DNA of 64,000 nucleotides, taken from assembly GCA_024305405.1 (NCBI GenBank), contig JAKNDB010000088.1, positions 800,001 through 864,000 of the forward strand, in the 5' to 3' direction. This stretch comes from Dirofilaria immitis (lineage: Eukaryota > Nematoda > Chromadorea > Rhabditida > Onchocercidae). Positions 52,733 through 64,000 of the stretch are shown here, one piece after another. The stretch's first letter is position 1, and every line of letters begins with the position of its first letter. The notes beneath the pieces are model-generated. The model was given only the letters and a program-made list of their open reading frames with translations, did not search any database and had not been told where the DNA came from. The translations under genes were made by a program, and so were the position numbers.

Positions 52733-55700
52733 ATGCCGTTTCAGATTGCAAGCTTGTTGGAAAAGATGTCATCAACAGATAAAGATTATCGTTTCATGGC
52801 TACAAATGACTTAATTGTTGAATTACAGAATGACAGTATCAAACTGGATGATGAATCAGAACGAAGGGTATAATATTTTTCTTTTCTATAATGTAAAACT
52901 ATGATGCCAATGTTTCATTGTTTTCCAAGAAACGAATATATTATAGGTTAAGTTGATTGAAAATTATAATTGACGGTTTTTATATTGCGGGGAAAACTCT
53001 TTATTCCTCTTATAAGACAGACGCGATGTGCTTTTAAAGAAAGTGATTAGCATTATTTTTCGCAATGCTTAGAGCATGAAATTGGAATAACTCGTCTATT
53101 AGCCATTTATTGTTCATATGTTACCTATGAAAATATTTCACTGATCTCTGCTTAGCAAAATTTCATGAATTATATGAAAATGAGATAAATACTCATTTTT
53201 AATTTATTGTGTAAAAATTATGCGCAACATGCGAAATGAAATGGTTTGTATATGCTTAGTTTGAATTAAACTTCCAGCAAAGGATTCGATTCAAATTTCA
53301 ACATTTCCTTATATAACCAAATGATATTAACTATTGCCACAAGTCTAGATAATCATATTAATTAGAGCTACATATGATGCGAATTTGTTCAGTATTTTCG
53401 AATATACTATTTTCTTTGATATTAAAATATCTCTTCAGAAGATGTTTTTAGGTGGTTAATATGGTTGTAAGGCTATTAGAAGATAAGAATGGTGAAGTGC
53501 AAAATTTGGCAGTGAAATGCTTGGGACCACTTGTACATAAAGTGAAAGATACGCAGGTGAAGTATTCATATATACGCAACTCTCATATCATATTAAATTT
53601 CTGTTATTCGTTATTTTAATATAATATGTGGCATTTTGTTTGTGGGTTATATTCTAATGCTGTATCTGCCATTTCCATTGACTGCGAACTAAAGGGCTGC
53701 TCAAAATTAAATTAAAACGTCGAAATTTTCGCATCGATCACTTGTCATATAGATCTCTTGCATAGATCGTTTTTGCATAGATCCCTGTTTTGCTTCATGT
53801 ATTACTATTTGAAAAAAAAGAAATTGATGAACTGAGTAAGTCAGAAAGGATTTGTTGACATTTTCCAGTTATTGATTGGTCCCAGTGGTAATGCTATAAC
53901 AATTATAACATTAGCTTGGTTTACGTTATAGGTACTCAAAAACAATATTAGTTATTTCTGTGTCTTTTTCCTTTTATTCATAAACAAAAATGTTTTGTTT
54001 CAGGCTCAAGCAATTTTTTCACATCTTTGTGAAACAATGATTAATGGTGATGAAAAGTTACGAGATGTTTCGTCGATTGCACTAAAACGGCAGTTGCTGA
54101 ATTACCTTCAGCAAGTTCTACATTGACAGTAGCAGTAATCAAGCTGTTGGTACCGCCGCTTAAAGATGCATTATGTAAATCATTTTCGATTTTGTTTTTG
54201 TATCTCTTACTTTTCATATATTACCTACTTTTTCATATTATGTTAATGAATTATTATTTCTAACAATGTTTATTTTGTTTTTTACCCCTCAGAAATGTTA
54301 ATATTATCATAAAAAGTCTCTTTTGATATTTTAATAAAATAATTAACTTTGCAGTGGATACGGAACGTGTCGATATCTCAGTGAAGCTCGAAATAATCGA
54401 TATTATATCTGATGTCTTATCACGTTATGGATCATTATTTTCGCCATATTTGAGAGGGGTTTATTCTTATTATAATATTTAAATAAGTCAGAATATTGTT
54501 TACTGCAAAATGAGAATTAATTAAGGAAGAACAGTGATCGAAATTAGAAATTTGATCCATATTTGCAGTTTAGTTAAAGTTTCAAAATTTTCTGCAAACT
54601 TTGAACTAATATCTAATTTTTTTGATATTTTGTGCAATTCATTTTTCCTTGCAAGATGTATGTCATGTAAAAATGTTTCAGCTACAAGAAGCTTTACTTC
54701 AACAATTATCCTCTGATCGTCAAGCTCTTCGCAAGCGATCCATTATGGCGTTATCAAATTTGTTGGTCCTCTCAGATATCACGCTTTATGCAGAAACGAT
54801 GGACATTATCGTGCAACATCTTACAGCATCTGGGGTAATCATTTATTTAATTTTTATCATTTAGTGAGATAATCGGAGCGATAATCTGTGTAAGTAGAAT
54901 ATTGCCTTCATTTGTAGGCACCAGCTGCACAATTTCGTACAATGGTACAAACATGTCAGAGCATTTGTAAAACAACTAGTCGACGTTTCGTCAAACATTT
55001 GTCGAGATTAGTTCCAGTACTCGTGGATTATACTGTAACAACTGAGGACGACGAGCTACGTGAATCGTGTATTCAAGTGAATATTTGATAAAACATTAAA
55101 TAATCTAATCCATTTAACATCTCATAGTTATGCTTCTTTTTCCCCTGTATTTATTGATTTATTTTTCTCGAAATAGGCAATATTTATCAAAACGAAAGAA
55201 CAAAAATATTTTACAGGCATTCGAAACTTTTGTTTATCGTTGTCCTCGCGAAATAACGCCATTTATTTCACATATTGTAAATGTGGTTGTTGAATATTTG
55301 AAACATGATCCTAATTATACCTACGATGACGATGAAGAAATGGATAGTATTTCCCAAATGGATACTGATGGTAGTTTTGTTAAACATATTAATTGAAATC
55401 AATGAAATTTCGGAATTTCAAACCTTTTGAAGGTTAATAAACTACAAAAAGAAGGAATTAACTGATCATGGATTGAAAGCATGCTTTTCTCAAAATTCAT
55501 TCTGAACACATCACCACGTCATGAATATGACAACTATTAGTAAACATATTTGATTAGTCATAGTTAAATATGTTTTTCAAAATGTTTTTGCAATCCATGT
55601 ATTCTTGCCATCCCGTACACTTGTAGATAGTGGTAACCATGATAATCAGATGACTGGAATAGTTTAATAGTATTTGCGTCCTTTTATCGACTACTCTCCG

Positions 55701-58700
55701 GTATTGCGATTATAGTGAGCTTCGTCAAATAACGTAACATTGCAGTGTTTTCGATAATGGCAAAGTAATAACTGATAGACATTTCAGCATAAGCTTAATT
55801 TTGAAATTTTGAAATTATAATATTTATTGATATTTGCATTTTTATATTTTGCATAGACATTTGCTTATAGGAAATAATGATATTTATTTCACGAAGTAAA
55901 ACTTGAATGAATTTTAATACAATCACTTTTAATCATCACTTAAAAATTATCCAGGTGATACTGATGACGATGATGATGAAGGAAATGAATATTCGGATGA
56001 CGATGATATGAGCTGGAAAGTACGCCGAGCATGCGCTAAATGCATTGAAGCTCTTGTATGTTTATAAATTCATCGTTATTATAGAAAAATAATAATTTTA
56101 ACATGCTTATTTCTGATTCGTCGTTATTATAGAAAAATAATAATTTTAACATGCTTATTTCTGCTTAATACACGATCTGCATAACACAAAAGAGCCATAT
56201 GTTTTCATAACTTAGGAAATTCTCGTAATGAACTATAAGATTGTTTTTTAACTTTGGTTTTTTTGTTAATGAATCTTAAAACTGTGTCGGACTCGGTTTT
56301 TAGTATAATAATTAGTTATGGTAGGATAAAATATCTTTCATCTTGAGTTACCAGATACGCATAAAATTTCTATGCTTAGCTTAGTTTATCCAAATTGGAG
56401 TTTTACCAATCAAATTATTTACAGTGATATTGAATCGAATCGTTTATAGATTTTATCGCGCCGTGATGAAATTGTTAAATATTTAACTTCATTTGGTCCT
56501 CTATTAATTAGTCGCTTCAAAGAGCGTGAAGATAACGTGAAATGGGACATAATGCATGCTTATACGGCACTACTCTCACAAATTCGCAATTTGATTCCAA
56601 ACTTCTCTGCTATTTGCGTCGTAAGTTCATTTTGAACATATAAAATTTGTTGGAGGAAGCGAAGTCTATAAAGACATATTATTTCAGATTCAGACTCAGT
56701 TTAAGAAATGAAACTTTGCGCAGTATTTGAATTTATATTTTAGCCAGAGGAAAATGGTGATGCAAAAAAATGCATGTGGAGATGTGGAAACGATTACTGT
56801 TAAGGGTGGTGTATTGCTACGAAATGCTTTAAGCATGGAGCAGCTTGAGACGTTACAGGTTTGTATTCCTTTTTTCCAGTAATAATTTATATTAGATATA
56901 GTTGTAAATGATTGTCTAACAGTTGCATAGATATAATTAAATTATTTAAATATATGAATGCAAAAGAAAATTTTTATTACTCTGATACATTCAAGCGTAC
57001 TAAAACAACAAAATTACCAATATAGCGAGTATTAATTTCTAGTAGATCGCAGTTGATAGCAATGCCTGTCGTAACGATGTGTTATATTTCAAGTTATTAT
57101 ATCGAAATCTCAAATAAGCTTTTCAGTTAGTTCTTATACAATTTTAGTATAATTTGTTGAAATCTTGTTTCAGGCTTTGGATTCACAGATTCCTTTGCTT
57201 GTTAAGGCAATCAGTCGATTACTAAGTGCAAAAACACTTAAAACAAAACAGTATTGTTTCATTTTGCTTACGAATCTATTACGGTTTGTTTTTCTCTTCT
57301 TTATTCCTTTTTTGCATTCTTTAGCAGAATGATTATTTCTTCTAATTCGGATTTTGTTTTTTCCGATTAGTTTGCTCATCGCGCAAATTTACTATGTTTT
57401 GTTTTCTAAGAGCTTATCCGGGTGCACTTGGTGATGAAATATTTCATCTGACGACTGGTGTATCAAGTGCAATGAATGATCGTTCTTTGAATACAAATGT
57501 GAAAATTGACACACTTATTTTCCTGTCAGGAGCACTCTGTACTCATTCACCAGAGGTAATAACATGAAAATATTTTATCCTTCGATACTTCCCTTTAGAT
57601 TTTGATTTTGATTTTGATAAGGGATATAATGCTAAATTATTATATCCCTTATCTGAGCGATTATTTTTTATAACTAATAAACAGAGGAAATATGCTAATT
57701 TAAACAATCTCAAAATAAAAATATATATATAATTATTTTTCATGAAATGATAATTATTTTCTATTTCTTTTTTCATTTTAAAATTTCAGAAATTACATTC
57801 ATATATGGATGTGCTAGTACCACTTATTGTACGAGCTGTTAGTGAACAATTTTACAAAGTGGCAGCGGAGGCGTTAACAGTTACAGCATCTCTGATTCGT
57901 GTCTTACGTCCAGTAATATCCGAACAAGGCAATTTCGATTATTCACCGTATGTGGATAGCATTTATGAAGCAGTCATTGGCAAATTAAAAGCTACCGATA
58001 TAGATCAGGTTTGAAAATTCTTTTATATTCATATTAAAAGCATTATAAATCAAATTTTATTATATTTTTAATCTTTAATCTTCATGAATTAATTAATTAT
58101 ATGCGTAACATCATTACTTTTTGATTGATAATTTTAGCTTCTTATAGTTTACCTTTCTTTATTATTCTTTTTCTCAGGAGGTAAAAGAAAAAGCAATTAC
58201 AGCAGCTGGACTTCTTGTTGCTACATTTGGTGATTTCATAAAGGACAAAGTAAGAAATATATGAATTTTGGAATTTCCAAATTAAAAGATGTTTCTGTTA
58301 TAGTAAATATCAATTATATTCGCATATAGTTGTAATTATTTTGAATTTTTGCAAATTTTTTCTAAATTTCAAACTTCATAGTACACATTTTATGCTCGGA
58401 AATATTTTTCAAGCGCTTGAATGGAATGTTTTTCTTCAGCTGCCTGTTTGTCTGCCGATATTTTTGGATCGTTTGCGAAATGAGATGACACGCCTTGTTA
58501 CAGTAAAAGCACTTACAGTAATTGTGAACAGTTCTTTATCAATTTCACTACATTATATTTTATCAGATACTTTGTTATTGCTAGCCGAGTATTTGCGTAA
58601 GAACCATAGAACTTTGAAGGTAATTTTCATTTGTTCTTAGCTGAATAATGCACTGCATCAGAAGATATCTATTATTATAAATGAATCCATTTTGAATTTA

Positions 58701-61700
58701 TTATAATTATTCTTAATTATTATCATAAACATCAATAGTAACAGAATTAACATAAATTATACGATTAATTCATTACTATATTTCATCTATTTTCAAAATT
58801 TGTCAACATAAATTATAGATTTCGACATTAACCTTTGTTAGATTCTTTGGTAACGAATTACAAGTATGGTGGTATGGATGGTAGTGAAGTATTGAGAGTA
58901 TTACAAGAAACACCTGCATTGATCTCTGAATTGGATCTACAAATCAGCCAGCTTACTCTTACTTTTCTTAGTCGTATGTATTATTTGTTACGAACGATTA
59001 GTCTCATTTTAATCTCTGGAAACTCTTTTTTTAGATTGACTGTTCTGCAAAATATGGATCTACTCCTCTATAATCATAAGATTTTTTGACATTTTAATTA
59101 TTGAAATATGAAACAAAACTTATCATCTTTTATTACTATTATATTACTTTGTCTTATGACTACCACTGAATATTTCCCTTTTCATGAGACAAATTCTCAG
59201 AAAATCTAATTTTTTTTGAGTTCATTCTATATCCTTCATGTTTATTTCTTTTTTTATTTTGAAACAAAAATTGTCTTATAAAAGTTAATATTTAAGAAGT
59301 ATTTTCAGATCTTGTAGTTGCTCAGCCGCTAATCATATCTTCTAGTTTACCAGAGATACTTGCGGCTTATGTGAATCTCCTTCAAAGTTCTCTGCTTCAG
59401 GGTGCTACCCTAACAGCTTCCTTGAACTTCATTCTAGCCATTGTTCAAGCGGAAATACCTGGGAAACCATCTTTCGAGGTATCTTCATATTTTAATTGGA
59501 AATAAAGTTAGGAAATTTTTAGACTCCCATGATATGATCTTATTTTAATTGCCTGTCAAACAAGAGACCATTTTCCAGGAATTACTGGATCAACTGACTG
59601 CTCCAGCTTACGATAACACTTCCCTTCATCGACAAGCCTACCGCTCCATATCAGCATGTACCGCTGTTGTTGCTTCTGCATCCGGTCAACAAAGTCGATG
59701 TCGTAATTTAGCAAAAAATTATCGGAACAAGTAATATCAAGTGATACAACAGACGGTGTACGACTATTTTCTCTACTTGCAATTGGTGAATTAGGCTGTA
59801 CATGTCCAGAAACGTTTGATAAATTTTCACCAAAGTAGGTTTTCCGCTTCCTCATTCCGGCATTTTTATTTTGCATCTAAAGCAAGATTTTCTCCGGAAA
59901 TGTTGGTTCGAATCTATTTATATGTCTTAACAACTTCTATTCAATTAATATATAAGATAGAAATTTATCCTATAAAATACATTTTCGTTTATGCCACTTT
60001 TCCCTTTTATAAAAGAAAAACTTTTGTATCCGAAAATAGTTAAAGATCCATAATGTTATGCAAAAAGTCTACTCTATCGTAATGAACTTATTATCCATTC
60101 ATCCTCATTTTTGAGTCGTGATAAAATATCTCATATTAACATTCATTTCCCTTATCTGGGAAGCAAATGCTTAGCTCATAATAGCAGTAGACGCTACGGT
60201 AGAAAATGCTAAACATTTTAATGAAATGATTTTTTATTTGAAATTTTTTGAATATGGCCTGTTTTCAATTGTAAAAATTCTAGACCCGAAGAATTATTAG
60301 TAAATGCTTTCAATACGACATCGGAAGAGATGAAAACAGCTGCATCGTATGCATTGGGGAGACTTGCCATAGGAAATCTTGAAAAATATCTTCCATTTTT
60401 GCTCGAACAAATCAATTCGCAGCCAAAACGCCAATATCTTCTATTGCACGCTTTAAAAGAAGTGCATTTATTTTTTATTTATTCACTATTTATTTATCTA
60501 TTCTTTAGGTGGAAAATTCAAAGCCCGTAAAAAATTAGCAGTGAAAAAAGTAAATGCGAATGCGTGTTTCGTTAGATTGTATTAAATAGTTTTAGACTAT
60601 CTTGTATTGAAGTTAAACATTAGCAGCATCTTATTTGTTTCTGTTTTGACATGTAAGCATGTATTTCATGTTCTTATAAAATCATCTTTGAAATCAAAAG
60701 GGATTAGTGAATTTCCACTTATTTTTTTTTTCATATTTAAAAGATTGTAATTTTCTCTCATTTTTCTAGGTAATTGGTTCCGAAAGCGGTGATTCTCGGG
60801 CTATAGAGATTTTCCGTCCAAGAATTGAACAAATTTGGCCCGTTTTGATCACTCATGCAACAGCCATGGAAGAAGGTACGCGAAATGTAGTCGCCGAATG
60901 TCTCGGCAAATTATGTATTGTTCATCCCGAACAATTATTACAGCGGCTAAAGGTTTATTCTTTATTGATTTCATTTTTTTTTAACTGCATTACATTCAGT
61001 TACAGTATGTTTAGATTCTTGTGAAGATTTTATAGCTTGCCATCACTTTAACCTTAATGCATCATTTCTTGTTTTAGACGCACTCACAATCAATTTAGTG
61101 AAATTTAAAATTATCAGTAAGCTGCCCATTTTTATCTTTGTTCTTCAGAAATGTGTCATTTCGCCAAATTCGTTTATGCGTGCAACTGCAGTGACTGCAG
61201 TAAAATTTTTAATTGTTGAACAGTGGACAGCTGTTGATGATTTGCTGCAGTCATCAATGACTCATTTCTTGAGGACTGTTACGGATCAAGATCTTAACGT
61301 CCGTCGAGTGGCATTAGTAGCTTTTAATTCTGCTGCCCATAACAAACCTAGGCTTGTAAGTTGTTGAATATTTTTACAATTTTACTGTCTAAAAATCAGT
61401 TGAAAAAGACGAAAAATTGTTCTGAGAAATTTGCTGATTTCTTTAGTGTTTATAAATGATTCTTTTGTTCATGTTTATCATATATGGTCATTTTAAATGT
61501 TATTATTTCTTATTATTTGTGAAAATAATGATATGATGCCTGCAAATTCTTCTATAATATTAGTTAATATTAAATTTAATAAACTGAAATCAAGCTTTTA
61601 TCGTCTTTTTTCGTGAATCTTCCTCTAGCTTTTCGTAATGTTAGTCGTGTGCAATGAATATTTTCACTGTTGAAAAAAGGACAGATGTTAGCATCTGTAT

Positions 61701-63579
61701 ATTCTTTCATCAAAAACTTTGTTTTTACAGATTCGAGATTTATTGCCTACCTTTCTACCATCATTGTACAGTGAAACAGTAGTTAAGAAAGAACTGGTTC
61801 GTGAGGTTGAAATGGGTCCATTTAAACATACCGTTGATGATGGACTTGATCTCCGGAAGGCGGCTTTTGAATGGTTAATTTTATTATAAAAATTTACTAA
61901 AATTTGTGAAACTTATCAAGCAACTTCACTGTTGAATGATATATATATTTTTTAATCATGATAATATGAAATGTAAGATTGACTTATGATGTTACCAGAA
62001 GTCTGATTAAATTTTCGTACTTTTTATTTCTTTTTGGTTTTAGTATGTATACGCTGTTAGAAACATGTCTGGAACGGCTCGATGTCTTTGAATTTATCTC
62101 ATATATGGAAAACGGACTGAAAGTAAGTAATATTTATGCTGTTTCAATAAAGCATATCAAATTTGCAACTACCAAATATCTTATAATTTTCATGCAATCT
62201 TAGGATCAACACGATATCAAGTTGTTGACCTATTTGATGCTCGCACGTTTGGCTGCCTTATGTCCTTCACAAGTACTTCAACGGCTGGATAGTCTCTGCG
62301 AACCATTGAAGGTATATTTTATAGTGAGAAGTTTCCTCGTATTTATTCATTCATGTCTTCTTTAAATTAGTAGTATAAACTTCTCCGTTTTTTTTGTTTT
62401 TGTTTTTACATCCTCAGTGCTAAAAAAGCAATGCAATTATCATTAGAAAGCAAATTATATATATAAATCGGCGAGGATTAAGTTTATTAATGGCAAAATT
62501 GAGCTATTTTGATTGTTAAGATAAATTGATTGTAACAGCAATCTGTCATTTAGATTCAAATACAAGCTAGAGCTAAGGCGAATGCTGTGAAACAGGAAAA
62601 TGATAAGCAAGATGAGCTGCGAAGAGCGGCACTTAGAGTTGTTGTTGCTTTGCAGGTAAATGTTTGTTTTTAATTTGATAAGCGTTATTTATTTCAAATC
62701 TTTATAAAAATATTTTTGAACACTAATCTTCGGTGGCACACTGCTATCAAATATTTAAGTTTGGTAGCTTAATTGCAACTTGGAAGAGTTATCTTTATTT
62801 ATTACACACTTTTCAATAGTTCTTTATTTTCTGTCTTTTGCTTAACTGTTAGTAATCAGTGATTTCATTCTCAGCGTATATTTTAGCGTATTCCTGAAGC
62901 GGATAGACAGCAACAGTTTGCTGATCTTCTTGCTATAATTCGTAGTTCAAGTGAGATAAATGCTATTTATCAGGTAAACAATATTTTTACTGTAGATTTT
63001 AATAAAGGTTTCATAATAGATGAAGCGAAAGAAAGCACGAAAATTTTCAAGTGAAATCGACTGAATATTCGAAAATCACTTAACATACATTGCATAATAG
63101 AATGACTTTTAAATAGGCTCTGATAAATTCTTTTAAATAAGTTCAGCTGTTATTACTTTGTAATAGATTTATCGATCGAAATTATTCTTTCGATCCTCAA
63201 TAAATTTAAAATTCAGTCATGCTTAAAAGAAGTTCGTTCGAGGGAGTATTTTAAGTTACATATTTACTAACGTGATGATTTCGTTGTTGTCTTATAGCTC
63301 CATGGATGTAATCTCCCAAGGCATAAATTATTAAATCAAATTCAATATATCAAGATTTATTATTATAACAGACGTTGCAAATAATTTTTTAAAAGAAATT
63401 TCATTGAATTAATTGATAGAAAACCTATTTTAAAAATTTATTGATTTTTTATTAATAGATTTACTAATTTTTTTGTTTGCTTCTGCGATTAAATTTCTAG
63501 CATCAGTTTGTTGTAGTTAGTGGAGCGAGATACAGTTCATCGTCTGTATACTTCTGATTCTGTGATGGAAATCGAATGA
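52733..63579 (+). CDS. cand-1: CAND1, cullin-associated NEDD8-dissociated exchange factor (27 exons)
   Basis: Complete gene, about 1274 aa of HEAT repeats. CAND1 wraps around un-neddylated cullin-RBX1 and exchanges substrate-receptor modules. Exons: 52733-52867, 53452-53556, 54004-54174, 54355-54458, 54682-54834, 54918-55076, 55217-55370, 55955-56055, 56450-56620, 56744-56858, 57174-57283, 57411-57555, 57790-58008, 58178-58249, 58440-58619, 58819-58973, 59309-59478, 59579-59834, 60284-60461, 60770-60952, 61149-61355, 61731-61873, 62044-62122, 62204-62311, 62554-62655, 62887-62973, 63517-63579. Landmarks: [20 protein letters not shown] at the N-terminus, acidic loop and [84 protein letters not shown] and [20 protein letters not shown]. 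Single-base indels are needed at 54084-54087 (-A), 56764-56770 (+A), 58834-58836 (+T) and 59713-59718 (-A); each also corrects the exon phase. For the last exon the TTGTAG acceptor at 63516 gives a normal C-terminus. Confidence 0.97.
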
Positions 63580-64000
63580 TATTTGAGAAATTTAAAAGTA
63601 TTTGGCAAAGTTGTTTTGCTTTATAGAAAAGTGCTTTTCGTAATTAGCGATACGGGAAGAAGTAAATCGTTTTTTTTTCTCCCTCTCTCTGTTGTAATTT
63701 CCTTGTATTTATATACTTTCCTGTATAATATGACTACGGTCGTTGCTTATGAATTAGGAAGATTTTCGATGGAATTCAGAATGTTCTTTGACTTTTGATT
63801 CCAAAGAATAGTTTGTTACGATTCCAGTTTTTTCTTGACATTCGCAAAAAGAAAATGTTAGAAAATTTTTCAATGATTTTAATTAAAATCTTGGAAAGAT
63901 TTTTCAACAATTCTGTTTTACTGATATTATGATTTGATGGAGATAGTATTTGGATATAATCTCATATCCAATCTTTTGATATTTATCATATATGTTAATC
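63580..64000. other. Downstream flank of CAND1
   Basis: No further exon was recognised. It contains a CT-rich run near 63680 and ordinary AT-rich sequence, presumably the 3' UTR and intergenic DNA. The open frame 63583-63798 has no recognisable domain. Confidence 0.5.

Noticed and set aside
53871..53931. Possible CAND1 exon after TTTTCCAG in intron 2
   Set aside because: Exons 2 and 3 join directly with full conservation; the segment has no counterpart in CAND1 and no useful frame.
59899..59912. GGTTCGAATC, resembling a tRNA T-loop
   Set aside because: No acceptor stem or D-arm around it; it lies in a CAND1 intron.
63510..63555. Last CAND1 exon starting at TTTCTAG (63501), giving a short tail
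   Set aside because: The next acceptor, TTGTAG at 63516, gives a longer acidic/Ser-rich end similar to that of other CAND1 proteins.

Overview
The window looks like nuclear DNA of a nematode. The sequence is very AT-rich, genes are cut into many short exons with clean GT..AG borders, and several start codons lie shortly after a T-rich AG acceptor, as expected for spliced-leader trans-splicing. Gene content agrees: a DB-module secreted protein and a ShK/SXC-type domain, both typical of nematodes, beside the conserved eukaryotic genes RBX1, NAA20 and CAND1. I cannot name the species. The intron density argues against intron-poor groups such as Strongyloides.

Layout, left to right. 584-10370 (+): a secreted protein joining an EGF-like module, a ShK-like module and a nitrobindin/THAP4-like beta-barrel; every one of its introns carries its own tandem repeat. 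10424-12186 (-): the first two coding exons of a Cys-loop ligand-gated ion channel subunit, whose remaining exons are not in the window; they may lie beyond the left edge, with the (+) gene nested in an intron. 15202-19895 (-): a six-exon DB-module gene with signal peptide. 19.9-28.8 kb: gene-poor, repeat-rich. 28789-35458 (-): an unrecognised two-segment membrane protein. 36265-37105 (-): RBX1. 39966-42013 (+): two small unrecognised genes, followed by NAA20 (42677-44901), with operon-like spacing. 47366-48644 (+): a DUF4536/DMAC1-like small membrane protein. 52733-63579 (+): a complete 27-exon CAND1.

Functional links: RBX1 is the RING subunit of cullin-RING ubiquitin ligases and CAND1 is the exchange factor that grips cullin-RBX1 cores; both are in this window about 16 kb apart. 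NAA20 is the catalytic subunit of the NatB N-terminal acetyltransferase. DMAC1-like proteins belong to mitochondrial complex I assembly.

A recurring feature is single-base gain or loss, mostly at homopolymers, inside otherwise conserved exons (four in CAND1, one in NAA20, two in the DB gene, one in the 41.5 kb gene, several in the membrane-protein gene). Splice phases at both ends of nearly all these exons fit only if one base is added or removed, so I read most of them as assembly errors rather than dead genes. Exon coordinates below were worked out by hand from splice signals and frame.
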